A stretch of 64,000 bases of DNA from Mixophyes australis. Lineage: Eukaryota > Chordata > Amphibia > Anura > Limnodynastidae. Within the stretch, counting starts at the first letter, position 1, and the number at the start of each line of letters is the position of its first letter. The DNA lies in assembly GCA_036250195.1 (NCBI GenBank), contig JAVHZZ010000012.1, positions 93,603,455-93,667,454 of the forward strand. The letters run 5' to 3'. Below are positions 10,531 through 20,629 of the stretch, in pieces. The notes beneath the pieces are model-generated. The model worked only from the letters and a program-made list of their open reading frames with translations. It searched no databases and was not told the DNA's origin. A program made the position numbers and the translations under genes.

Positions 10531-11744
10531 CGTTACTGGTAAATCAAGTCCAGCTAAATAGAAACCTCAAATCTTCCATGGATTATGTAGAACATCAGAG
10601 GCTTCTTTCACATATCTTATAGCAGAAATAATGACAGCAGCCTGTTAACCCTTCCCATGCTGTACATTGTAATTAGTAACAGCAGTCGTCTCCCAGGGGA
10701 CCCCCCTCTCATGTCTTCCAGTTACTTTGGTTTCATCTCTCGCTTCCTACAAACAGAAAAGAACATTCAGTGCAAAGAAAACAGAGAAAATCCTGTTAGC
10801 GATAAATCTACAAACTGCGACACGGGCCTCCGGTGTCAGGACTAAAGTGAGTAATTAGTGGAGATTGAAGGAAAGCTCGTTAGATGCTCACAATGTTCCT
10901 TCCACCGCCACCCTTAATGCTGTCATTTACATTCAGAGTTATAATCACATGTGTTACATAAGAGAGGAGGCGACCATACAATAGAGAGACGGATCTCGCT
11001 GAGGACGGCATATGTCAGACATGGGGGGGGCCAGCGTGACCCCCTTCAGATGCTGTTGTCAATGATATGAACCGCTGTGATGTAAATGTTCTGATCTCCG
11101 TCATCGTTGCGTTTTGTGGCACCTGCATCTGAGTGCGCAGTTGTGTCTAAATCAAGTCAACGATATGCAAAAGTAGAGAAATATATGGATGGCCCGGTCA
11201 CTTAGAAAAAAGTTGGTGTATAAATGTATCCCGTTAGTGGCACAGTGCGCCAATGTATATTGCACTGATTTCTGAGGCAGAGTGCCGTTGTGTAGGCAAC
11301 TTGTTTCTGTAACGTTTCTGAAGAAAGGAAATCCCATGTTAATGAAGCTTTTGGCTGTGAGTGATCAACACATCTTTTTAGTTGTATGCAGAACAGGGGG
11401 CCGTTACCCGGTGTGTCCTGTGTGTTAGAGAGATAGGAAAAGTATCTGAATAATGAAACAGCAAGTAATTTGGAAAATCACAGATAGATGTAAATTGTGT
11501 TTAAATATCATTAAATACAATTTCAGAGAATATATTACATCCTGATTCTAAACATTGAGGGCATGATTGATCTTCATATGCAACTTGCATGTAAATAAAA
11601 GAGCACGAAACTTGAGAGTAATCATCGTGATCATCAGCTATTTATATTTATATTATTTCACCCGTTTTCTAGTCCGAGTGGATCTCTAGATGCGTTTCTG
11701 TTTGAATCTGGGTGTAAGTATGTTCTGCCTAAACGTTACTTGCT
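10531..11744. other. unassigned non-coding stretch
   Basis: Mixed-composition sequence without recognised genes or repeats, ending at the 5' LTR of the family B chromovirus. Only short, homology-free open frames occur. Confidence 0.6.
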
Positions 11745-12448
11745 TGTTACGATACTTACCTTCCACGCTCCCCCGCCGCTCCGTCGGACCCGGAAGCCGC
11801 ACTTCCGGGTTCAGCAGTCACGTGACCGCTACCTAGGGCGGTCACGTGATCGCTACCAGGGCGGGGAATTCAAATGGGACACTGTATAAAACCTAGCTCT
11901 GACACTTGGAGAGTGTCAGAGCAACTTACCAGTTCCTGGCTCCTGATTCCTGTGTCCTTCCCTGTTCCTGTGTGTTGACTTCCAGTGTACCGACCTGGCT
12001 TGTTCACTCTTCTGGATCCATTGTCCTCCGTGTACCGACCTGGCTTGTTGACCTTCCTGATTGCCTGTGCCCCTGACCCGGATTGCCTCACGCTCCTTCC
12101 GCTATACGTTATCTGCCTTCCTGTGTACCGACCCAGCTAGCTGACAACGCTTCTCTTCTGGTGTCCCGTGTACCGACCCGGTTGATTGACTCCGAGACCG
12201 CTTCCTGATTCTGTCTTTATTGCCTGCCTGTGTACCGACCCGGCCTGTCCGACTACTCTCAGCTTGCTCCTACTCCGCTGTACTACATCTTGGGGCAAAC
12301 CTGAGGACCGCGACCTGCGACTCCCGGCAGCAAAGCCCATCCCGCCTTGCGGCAGTTCTTGGTGAATACCGGGGAGATCGTTAGACTCCGCACCTCAGGT
12401 AAGCCAGCGCTAATCAAGATTAGTAGTGAATGCAGTAAATCCGTTACA
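11745..12448 (+). repeat. 5' LTR (family B)
   Basis: 704 bp, TGTTACGA ... CCGTTACA. U3 has a tandem-like 'gcggtcacgtga' pair (cacgtg E-box cores). TATAAA is at 11885-11890. The R/U5 part holds several copies of 'gtgtaccgacc(c/t)ggct' (for example near 11985, 12029, 12124, 12170, 12232), a short internal repeat spaced irregularly. The 3' LTR differs by point changes and short duplications (727 bp). Confidence 0.93.
11885..11924 (+). promoter_or_regulatory. LTR core promoter and start-site hairpin (family B)
   Basis: TATAAA at 11885, then a perfect 11-bp inverted repeat (GCTCTGACACT at 11896-11906, AGTGTCAGAGC at 11912-11922). The inferred transcript start, 30 bp from the TATA box, is at about 11914-11915, inside the second arm. 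The first ten transcribed bases (11915-11924, GTCAGAGCAA) are complementary to the primer site at 12451-12460. Confidence 0.65.
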
Positions 12449-12450
12449 GT

Positions 12451-12460
12451 TTGCTCTGAC
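12451..12460 (+). other. self-complementary primer-binding site (family B)
   Basis: TTGCTCTGAC, two bases after the LTR, is the exact reverse complement of GTCAGAGCAA at 11915-11924, the predicted 5' end of the RNA. Sequence and partner both differ from family A, yet pairing is kept, which supports self-priming. Confidence 0.7.
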
Positions 12461-12461
12461 C

Positions 12462-13385
12462 ATGGATCCAGCTGCTAAAGATCTACTGGAGCATTTAGTG
12501 GGTAGAATGGACAAACAGGAGGCGAACCAAGAGCAACTTTTAAAATTCCTCCAGAGCCTTTCCACTTGGCTGGATGTTGTTCAGAACACCTTAGTGGCCA
12601 CCGGGCCTCCTGCACCTGTGATTGCGGCTTCGGACCCCCCCTCCGCAGCAGCAGCTTCTTCCTCCCAAATGCGGATGCCTAACCCTAACCCTAAATTCGA
12701 TAGAGACCCCAAACTCTGCAGAGGATTCCTGAACCAATGCTCCATTCACTTTGAACTGTTGCCGGGCAATTTTCCTTCTGAGAAGGCTAAGGTGGCCTAT
12801 GTGATATCACTACTCTCTGGTCAAGCCTTAGCATGGGCATCTCCGTTATGGGAGCGGAATGATCCTATCCTGCATAATCTCTCCACCTTCTTGTCCACCT
12901 TTAGGAAGATTTTTGACGAGCCCTGAAGGGTCTCCAATGCCGCTGCTGGGTTATTGCGTCTCCGCCAAGGGAACCAGTCTGCGGGTCAGTATGCGGTCCA
13001 CTTCAGAACTTTGGCCTCAGAACTCCGCTGGAACGATGAGGCTCTCGTAGCTACATTCTGGCAGGGTCTCTCAGATCGGATTAAAGATGAGCTGGTGTCT
13101 CAGGAACTCCCTGCCTCTTTGGACGATCTCATCTCCCTCTGCGTTAAGATTGACTTACGTTTCAAGGAGCGTAATTCGGAGAAGGAACAATCTCGACGCA
13201 GTATGATCCGCCTAGCTCCCAACTTCCAAACACCTGTTCTTCCGCTCGAGGAACCGATGCAATTAGGAAGGACCCGCCTATTGGCCGAAGAGAGAGAGAG
13301 AGAAGATTTCGAAACAAATTATGTCTATATTGTGGAGAGAGCGGGCATCTTCTGAACTCTTGTCCCAAACGCCCGGGAAACGTAG
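12462..13385 (+). pseudogene. gag (capsid-nucleocapsid), stop and frameshift
   Basis: The ATG at 12462 follows the primer site directly and gives an N-terminal region like other Ty3/sushi-type Gag (MDPAAKDLLEHLVGRMDK). The frame is interrupted by TGA at 12924-12926 and then continues in frame (LLRLRQGNQSAGQY, TFWQGLSDRIKDELVSQ). At the GA dinucleotide run (about 13289-13303) it shifts frame. The shifted frame carries the CCHC knuckle [14 protein letters not shown] (CX2CX4HX4C). The usual gag stop just after the slippery site is out of frame because of a missing base at about 13382-13387. Confidence 0.9.
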
Positions 13386-13412
13386 GGCCTAACGCGTTCT
13401 GGAACTGTGTCC
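13375..13412 (+). promoter_or_regulatory. -1 frameshift signal, gag-pol (family B), damaged
   Basis: GGGAAAC at 13375-13381 is read G GGA AAC in the zinc-knuckle frame. A stem GGGCCTAA (13385-13392) with TTAGGCCT can form, seven Watson-Crick pairs plus one G-T. The gap from heptamer to CCTA is 6 nt, against 7 nt in both family A copies. This one-base difference puts a TAA in the -1 frame and explains why protease lies in a third frame here. Confidence 0.65.
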
Positions 13413-14018
13413 TTAGGCCTCCTTATTTCTTCTCCCTCAGTTCCTTATAGTAATGATTGTGTCACTATTCCCATTTCTCTACAGTCTGGACAGTATACCT
13501 TTTCTCAGTCCGCACTCCTTGACTCCGGAGCGGCTGGGAATTTCATTTCGGCTGCCTTGGTAAAGCAATTCTCTATCTCCACGCAAGCTCTAGAACAACC
13601 TATCTCCCTTTTAGCCATCGATGGGGGAAGAATCCCTGAAGGATCTATCTTTCTACGCACCACTCCTCTTCGTCTTCAGATTGGAGTCCTACATCAGGAG
13701 ACTATCTCCTTCCTTGTCATCCATAAGTCTACCAACCCAGTTATCCTTGGACTTCCGTGGCTCCATCTCCATTCTCCTAACGTGGATTGGCAGTCCGGCC
13801 ATATCCTATCCTGGGGACAACATTGCTTTAATCATTGTTTATCGAAGGTAGTTCCCAAAGAAGACACCAAATGCCATAGGAGGTTACCCTTGGCACTTCT
13901 TCCTGAACCTTACCAAACCTTTCCCGATGTCTTTTGTGAACAAGAGGCCACAAGACTCCCTCCACATAGAATTTGGGACTGTAACATAGATCTTGTTCCC
14001 GGTAAACTAGTACCCTGA
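13386..14018 (+). pseudogene. protease and start of RT (pol N-terminus)
   Basis: Frame open from 13386. Aspartic protease active site [15 protein letters not shown], then VILGLPWLHLHSPNVDW (the ILG motif), then the protease-RT linker with FPDVFCEQEATRLPPHR and WDCNIDLVPG. An in-frame TGA at 14016-14018 ends it; the same frame continues directly with RT. In the family this protease cleaves Gag and Pol inside particles. Confidence 0.9.
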
Positions 14019-15236
14019 TGCAGAGTGTATCCACTTTCCGTTCCCGAATCCGAGGCCATGGGGGATTATGTCCAAGACAATCTCAGAAAAGGCTTTATCC
14101 GGAAATCCTCTTCTCCTGCTGGAGCAGGCTTTTTCTTTGTAAAGAAGAAGGATGGGGGCCTCCGCCCTTGTATAGACTATCGAGGCCTTAATGCCATCAC
14201 CGTAAAAAATCGGTACCCCTTACCACTAATCTCAGAGTTATTTGATCGGATAAAAGGGGCTACCATCTTTTCTAAATTGGACCTCAGAGGAGCCTATAAT
14301 CTGGTGCGCATTAAGGAGGGGGATGAGTAGAAGACAGCCTTCAATACCCGGGACGGGCACTTTGAATACTTGGTCATGCCTTTTGGGTTATGCAATGCCC
14401 CGGCTGTTTTTCAAGGCTTCATGAATGAATTCTTTCAAGACCTATTATACCAATGTGTGGTCATCTACTTGGATGATATCCTCATCTTCTCCCAAGACTT
14501 AGTATCACATCGCAAACATGTCTTGGAGGTCCTGTTCCGTATTAGGAGGAATCATCTATATTGTAAATTAGAGAAGTGCATCTTTGAACAAAAGCAAGTT
14601 CCCTTCTTAGGGTATATCATCTCTGGCACGGGATTGCAAATGGATCCTACCAAATTGAAGGCCATACTAGATTGGCCTCAATCCTCGGGCCTTAAGGCTA
14701 CACAAGGGTTCCTGGGATTTTCCAATTACTACCGCCAGTTCATTAAAGGATACTCTACCTTGGTGGCACCCATCACGGCCTTAACCCGCAAGTCTGCGAA
14801 TGCCAAAATATGGTCTAGAGAGGCCACTCAAGCCTTTGCTACCTTAAAATCCTTCTTTTCCTCAGCACCCATCCTCCAGCAGCCTGACTGTTCTCGCCCG
14901 TTCATTCTTGAGGTGAACGCATCCTCCATAGGTACAGGAGCAGTTCTCTCCCAAAGAGACGCTACCGGTAAACTACGTCCGTGCGGATTCTTTTCTCGTC
15001 GCCTTCTACCTGCTGAAAGGAACTATGGTATCGGTGATAAGGAGCTCCTGGCCATCAAATTGGCCCTTCTTGAATGGAGGCATCTTCTAGAGGGAGCCCA
15101 GTTCCCCATCACCATCTATACCGATCACAAGAACTTGCTATATCTACGTACTGCACGCTGCCTAAATCCTCGACAAGCAAGATGGGCCTTATTTTTCTCC
15201 AGATTTAATTTCAACATTTCCTTCCGTTCTGGATAA
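14019..15236 (+). pseudogene. reverse transcriptase and RNase H
   Basis: RT motifs in order: [63 protein letters not shown] at 14328-14330 where a Trp codon is expected (GDE*KTAF), MPFGLCNAPAVFQ, active site [49 protein letters not shown]. RNase H follows with [56 protein letters not shown]. The first RNase H acidic position reads Asn (EVNAS; EVDAS in the other copies). The frame ends at a TAA at 15234 created by a small frameshift in the linker to integrase. Confidence 0.93.
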
Positions 15237-16659
15237 GAAAAATATCAAGGCAGAAGCTCTATCTCGCTCATTTGATCATGCTGACTCGGAACCCTTGGAG
15301 GAGAATAAATTTATTCTGGACCCTAGTCGAATACTGGCAGCAACTCATATCAAAAAAAGCTGTCCTCCAGGCAAGACCTTCATTTCTGCACCCCTTCGCA
15401 TCAAACTATTACGATGGGCTCATCGTTCCCTCTTCTCGGGTCATGTTGGCATTCGCAAGACTTGGAATCTATTATCCCGTAACTACTGGTGGCCCTCCAT
15501 ACGGGAGGATGTAAGGAGGTTTGTGTCTTCGTGTTCCATATGCGCCCAACACAAGACCCCCAGGAGAAGGCCCTATGGGCATCTACTTCCATTACCAGTT
15601 CCTGAATACCCATGGTCACAAATCATGGATTTTATCACGGACCTACCTCCCTCCAAGTCGTATACTGTGGTTCTAGTGGTCACAGACCGCTTTTTCAAAA
15701 CTGCCCATTTCATTCCACTGAGAGGTCTTCCATCTTCCTCCTCGTTGGCTGATATCTTTATCAAAGAAATATTCCGCCTTCATGGTTGTCCTCATCACAT
15801 TGTCTCCGATCGAAGATCTCAGTTTATATCCAAATTCTGGAGATCCTTTTGTCATAAATCTGGGATTAAACTTGATTTTTCTTCTGCATATCACCCCCAG
15901 TCTAATGGCCTCACAGAGAGAACCAACCAGGAATTGGAGAAATTCTTAAGAATATTCATTTCTGCCAATCAAGACAACTGGGTGAACCTCCTTCCATGGG
16001 CTGAGTTCGCCCATAATAACCATTTCCACGAGGCTCTCTCTAATTCTCCTTTTTTCGTTCTCTATGGCTGTCATCCTAGATTACCCACCTTTTCCCAAAT
16101 TACTGCTTCTGAAGTCCCAGCGGTAGATTTATTATTTTGTAACTTCTCGCACATCTGGGAACAGACCAAATCAAGTCTCAGGAAAGCCATCACTCGTTCT
16201 AAGGAAGCCTATGATAAAAAGAGAGGAGCTGGTCCTAATTTCTCCATCGGGGATAAAGTTTGGCTATCTACACAGAACATTCGGTTAAAGGTTCCCAGCA
16301 AGAAATTTGCCCCTAGGTTCATTGGTCCATTTTCTATCTCAGAGATCATCAATCCAGTAGCTTTTAGATTAAGCTTACCACGTTCTCTACGTATCCCGGA
16401 TGTTTTTCATGTGTCCTTGCTGAAACCAGTGGTTACGAACAAGTTTTCTACCCCTCTTAGGACTCCTCCTCCTGTTATTATTCATGAATATGAAGTAAAA
16501 CAAATCCTGGACTCCCGTAAAAACAGAGGTGGCGTACAATTCCTAGTAGACTGGAAAGGTTACGGTCCCGAGGAACGCTCCTGGGTAAGAGCAGTTGACC
16601 TTCATGCTCCCCGTTTACTCAAACGCTTTCATAAAAAATTCCCCTGTAAACCTGTATAG
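15237..16659 (+). pseudogene. integrase with C-terminal chromodomain
   Basis: The frame is open without a stop from the post-shift linker (about 15237) to 16659. Zinc domain HHCC: HRSLFSGHVGIRK, CSICAQHK. Catalytic core: VVTDRFFKTAHF, IVSDRRSQF, NGLTERTNQELE, with D-35-E spacing counted from the last two. GPF region: FIGPFSISEIINPVAFRLSLP. Chromodomain: EYEVKQILDSRKNRG, FLVDWKGYGPEERSW, with Y, W and Y cage positions kept. As a domain block this is the most intact protein segment in the window; it lacks a start of its own because it is the end of the polyprotein. Confidence 0.93.
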
Positions 16660-16678
16660 GTGTTCGGAGTCCACCTTT

Positions 16679-16692
16679 AAGGTAGGGGGTAC
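16679..16692 (+). other. polypurine tract (family B)
   Basis: AAGGTAGGGGGTAC immediately before the 3' LTR TGTTACGA. Its position and purine content fit the plus-strand primer. Confidence 0.8.
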
Positions 16693-17419
16693 TGTTACGA
16701 TACTTACCTTCCAAGCTCCCCCGCCGCTCCGTCGGACCCGGAAGTCGCACTTCCGGGTTCAGCAGTCACGTGACCGCTACCTAGGGCGGTCACGTGATCG
16801 CTAACAGGGCGGGGAATTCAAATGGGACACTGTATAAAACCTAGCTCTGACGCTTGGAGAGTGTCAGAGCAACTTACCAGTTCCTGGCTCCTGATTCCTG
16901 GCTCCTGATTCCTGTGTCCTTCCCTGTTCCTGTGTGTTGACTTCCAGTATACCGACCCGGCTTGTTCACTCTTCTGGATCCATTGTCCTCCGTGTACCGA
17001 CTTGGCTTGTTGACCTTCCTGATTGCCTGTGCCCCTGACCCGGATTGCCTCACGCTCCTCACGCTCCTTCCGCTATATGTTATCTGCCTACCTGTGTACC
17101 GACCCGGCTAGCTGACAACGCTTCTCTTCTGGTGTCCCGTGTACCGACCCGGTTGATTGACTCCGAGACCGCTTCCTGATTCTGTCTTTATTGCCTGCCT
17201 GTGTACGGACCCGGCCTGTCCGACTACTCTCAGCTTGCTCCTACTCCGCTGTACTACATCTTGGGGCAAACCTGAGGACCGCGACCTGTGACTCCCGGCA
17301 GCAAAGCCCATCCCGCCTTGCTGCGGTTCTTGGTGAATACCGGGGAGATCGTTGGACTCCGCACCTCAGGTAAGCCAGCGCTAATCAAGATTAGTAGTGA
17401 ATCCAGTAAATCCGTTACA
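16693..17419 (+). repeat. 3' LTR (family B)
   Basis: 727 bp, TGTTACGA ... CCGTTACA, with TATAAA near 16833. It differs from the 5' LTR by scattered substitutions and short duplications ('ctgattcctggct', 'cacgctcct'), so the insertion is not fresh. One substitution breaks the start-site hairpin (gacgct for gacact in the first arm). Confidence 0.93.
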
Positions 17420-17420
17420 T

Positions 17421-17870
17421 TACTGTATGTAGACAGATAGAACAGAGTGCACAAACATATGTGCAATATAAAGTCAGAACGCATTTAACACATTTTATTA
17501 CATTACATACATAAATCAGGATGTTCTTAATGCGTACTGTACATACAGGGCTTGATTCATTAAGGCACGCAAAATTAATGTATTGTTTGTTTCTTTAAAA
17601 ACACATATAAATCAGGTCACAGACGTCCATATTTACCAAGGAGCAGATGTGAAGATACATCTGGGGGTAAAGGTATCGGCATCTTCGCAGCTTAAATTTA
17701 AAGCGGCGCTGCCTTGTAAAGGGAAGTTTCCCCGATCTCCCGCGAGTTGCAAAAACCGGGGTATGATACATTTACCCCCTGGTGATGAATACGGAGCTCT
17801 GACAGACAATACAGGCTACTATTGGCAGAAACCTATTATCAGGGCACTTGTGCTGTTATATGTAATAGAG
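17421..17870. repeat. dispersed repeat family R1, copy i
   Basis: Two modules. 'gcaatataaagtcag ... gtactgtacataca' (about 17460-17545) matches 18425-18515 and 24965-25125. 'gtccatatttaccaaggag ... ctggtgatgaatacg ... ctctgacagacaata' (about 17625-17815) matches 24865-24945. Module order differs from copy iii. Class not recognised; no TIR or poly-A seen. Confidence 0.6.
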
Positions 17871-17954
17871 GTCAGCGGCGTTGGTGGTAGATGTGAAACT
17901 GCAAGAAGCTTTTAGACTTAACCAACATGATGATTTTACTTCGGAACTTGTTGT

Positions 17955-17999
<45 letters not shown>

Positions 18000-18404
18000 A
18001 TGTGTATATATTTATATACATACAGTCGTTCACAATTGATGCTGACTGCAACAGACAGCCAGTATGACAAGCTTGTGCAGTTAATGTACTTAACACTATT
18101 ATAGTTTAATATATAGGCAGGTGGTAAGCCTATATTGTGGGCAATGTCAGAGCACAGGTCTTGTGCCTCCGGTCACTTTATATATTTATATATAAGTAAG
18201 AGAACACAAAAAGAATGCAGTTCCAGTTACAAAGTCTTTTCAGTTTAACTGTCACTGGAAGAACCTGTTGAGAGCCAAACTTCCTGTCTGTGCATGCTCA
18301 GTAGAGCGAGGCGGACGGCTGGAGGCTGCCTCACTTCCTGTCTCACTAGATCACAGGGGACACCACTGCCAAGATGGGAGACGGAGCTTAGCACTCCATA
18401 TTAA
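17871..18404. other. unassigned stretch with (TA)n/(GT)n microsatellite
   Basis: A TA run near 17958-17990 grades into GT and then TA-rich sequence up to about 18025. Nothing else recognised. Confidence 0.6.
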
Positions 18405-18530
18405 CAGATACGTTCAATATATATGTGGAATATAAAGTCACAAAGCAACACACAGAAATAAAAAAAAAGTATTCAGTTAATGTCACCTGTTAATAATATA
18501 GTCAACTATAGTCTACTGTACATCAAATTC
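18405..18530. repeat. dispersed repeat family R1, copy ii (partial)
   Basis: 'tgtggaatataaagtcac' followed by 'aatgtcacctgttaataata' and 'gtctactgtacat' in the same order as at 24962-25125. Shares at least three blocks of 13-20 bases with copy iii. Confidence 0.65.
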
Positions 18531-19055
18531 ACACAGCAAAGAAGTGCTGCAGCAGCTATGCCAGCTACCCCAGAAGTGCTTCAGTAGCTATGTCAGCTAC
18601 CCCAGAAGTGAGCAGCTCCAGAAAAAAAAATATTCATGTTCATCCAAATCTAGTTCGCCCCACGTCCTCTAGAAATACATAACGTAATATTACTGGGACC
18701 TCAGCGTTACTAACACAGGGCAGAAACTGGAGACATCCCACAGCCAGCTCCACTGAAACCTTTTCCATCCTGGATCACTTTTGTACAACGCCTGTCTGCA
18801 GTGGGCTACATTTAGCCTTACGGATTGTCAGTGGAAGCATGCCTTTCTTGCACAGCTTTATCCTCTGTGTTACAGTAAAATATATTTATTACAATGTGCT
18901 ACCCCAGCCTATCCCCAAAGCCAGCAGGAAATTATTTAGTACAAAGTAGTGGTAATTCTCGACTAACAAACTGCTTCATGTGGTAAGTCATGAAAGTATA
19001 AACTACCCACGGTTATAATGGGGTTAAGCAATTCTGCACTGAGGAGCTCTAACTA
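18531..19055. other. unassigned stretch
   Basis: Contains a short imperfect direct repeat ('agcagctatgccagctaccccagaagtg' type, about 18548-18610) and otherwise nothing recognised. Confidence 0.55.
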
Positions 19056-19467
19056 AAGCTGGGTACACACTACAGAAATTTCGACCAACTTTTTATGCCG
19101 AGCGATTTTACATGCGATCGATGTTCCGATCGCTCGGTCCATGGACTGCATACACACTAGCCTTGTTTAGGACGAGAAAGGGAAGAGTTAGAGACTTTTT
19201 ACAGCAATGTTGTCGTGAGCAACGACTGTAATTTCGAACTCACTGTTGTGGATCGGTCGGAAGTTTATACACACTACACAGCGGAAACGAGATTGGAACG
19301 AAAATATTAAATGGTACGACCAACCAAATGAGGCGACAATCGTCCATTTGGGCAGACTTTCGACCATCGTGTCACTGTACACACTGACCCGACTTTTGAA
19401 CGAGCGGTCGTATGTCAGCTGTTTGAGCCGATTATTGGATGAAAACTGTGTAGTGTGTACCCAGCTT
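19056..19467. mobile_element. 412-bp TIR element (MITE-like), TA-flanked
   Basis: Perfect 19-bp terminal inverted repeats, AAGCTGGGTACACACTACA at 19056 and its reverse complement ending 19467, each flanked by TA. TA duplication plus TIRs suggests a non-autonomous Tc1/mariner-type element, but the family was not recognised. Internal sequence repeats the TIR theme ('tacacacta' near 19149, 19264 and 19376). Open frames inside are short and without homology. Confidence 0.7.
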
Positions 19468-19849
19468 TAGGTGTGTAGTGATGCTGTCAGACCCTTCCCG
19501 TAGTGAGACTGCTGGCAAACAGATACCGGAGACGTACAGGAAAGGGTTACTAGCTGGGCTCCCAGGGGCCCAACCTCTGTGGACATAGAGTAATGGGGAT
19601 AACCTTTAGAAGATTAGAGCGAGTGACGTATATAAGTTCTGAGGGACAGAGACAGGCAGAGTAAAGGGCAGGAGACTGGCTCTGTATATATATATATATA
19701 TTTATATCACTGGATGAGATATCGCCCTGCTCCCACACACACTGTAATCCTTTCCCTGTCACACACAGTCCCCAGCACCGTAATCTCCAAACTGCACCAC
19801 ACTGACACACTGAGAATGTGTTGTAGACACTGCACCCCATCACCTTACG

Positions 19850-20310
19850 CACCATCTGACCACCCCGTCATCCTACACACCCTCTGACCACTCAACGCCC
19901 TATGACTACCCTGTCACCTTACGCACCATCTGACCGTCCCGTCACGTTACACACCCTCTGACCACCCCGTCATCCTACACACCGTCTGACCGTCCCGTCA
20001 CGTTACACACCCTCTGACCACCCCGTCATCCTACACACCCTCTGACCACTCAACACCCTATGACTACCCTGTCACCTTACGCACCATCTGAACATCCCGT
20101 CACGTTACACACCCTCTGACCACCCTGTCATTCTACACACCCTCTGCCACTCTACACCCATCACCCTACACACCCTCTGGTCATCCTACACACCTTCTGA
20201 CTACCCCGTCACCCTACACACCCTCTGCCACCCTGTCACCCTACACCCTACACACCCTCTGCCACCCTGTCACCCTACACCCTACACACCCTCTGTCACC
20301 CTACAAACCA
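19850..20310. repeat. about 30-bp degenerate tandem repeat
   Basis: Units such as 'cacaccctctgaccaccccg' plus 'tcatccta' repeat with insertions and deletions; some blocks of two to three units recur. Pyrimidine-rich on the plus strand (CA, CCT, TGAC). Confidence 0.85.
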
Positions 20311-20321
20311 GGGGCTGGCAG

Positions 20322-20410
20322 AGGATCTGCATTTTTTCCCTTTAAAATAGGCTGCTTAGTCGAGTCTTTGCCCCAGGCTAAATTTTTCCAACCCTCCCCT
20401 GCTACATACA
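20322..20410 (-). repeat. dispersed repeat family R2, copy i (short)
   Basis: The reverse complement shares 'agactcgactaagcagcct' and 'aaaaatgcag' blocks with 42170-42225 (plus) and, less closely, with 30385-30440 (minus). Unclassified; seen three times in this window. Confidence 0.55.
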
Positions 20411-20629
20411 CACCGTCCCCTGCCACTTAATACCCTGTCACCCCAGAGATGCCTTGGCTGCATCCCCCTTCCCCCATCGCTCTGATGGCAGCAGATAGAG
20501 GGATACAGAATCTGTCTATTACAGCGGAAGCCTGAGGCTCAGAAGCCAATCAGCACAGCTAATAAGAACAGTAATGGGAGAGAATTGGGTTTCAGATGGA
20601 TTGTAATGGGCTGAGAGACTGAGGCTGCA

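Larger units (their letters stand above)
11745..17419 (+). mobile_element. Ty3/gypsy chromovirus, family B (two complete LTRs)
   Basis: 5.7-kb plus-strand LTR retrotransposon: 5' LTR 11745-12448, primer site, gag, protease, RT, RNase H, integrase with chromodomain, polypurine tract, 3' LTR 16693-17419. Flanking 5-mers are ttgct (11740-11744) and ttact (17420-17424), a probable 5-bp target duplication with one later change. The LTRs share no obvious sequence with family A beyond TGTTACGA, while Gag and Pol are clearly related. It is inactive: three in-frame stops and at least three small frameshifts, but no large deletion. It is the structurally most complete copy in RT and integrase. Confidence 0.96.

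Noticed and set aside
12462..16659. Infectious retrovirus with env
   Set aside because: No env-like frame lies between integrase and the 3' LTR in any of the three elements; chromodomain and pol order fit Ty3/gypsy retrotransposons.
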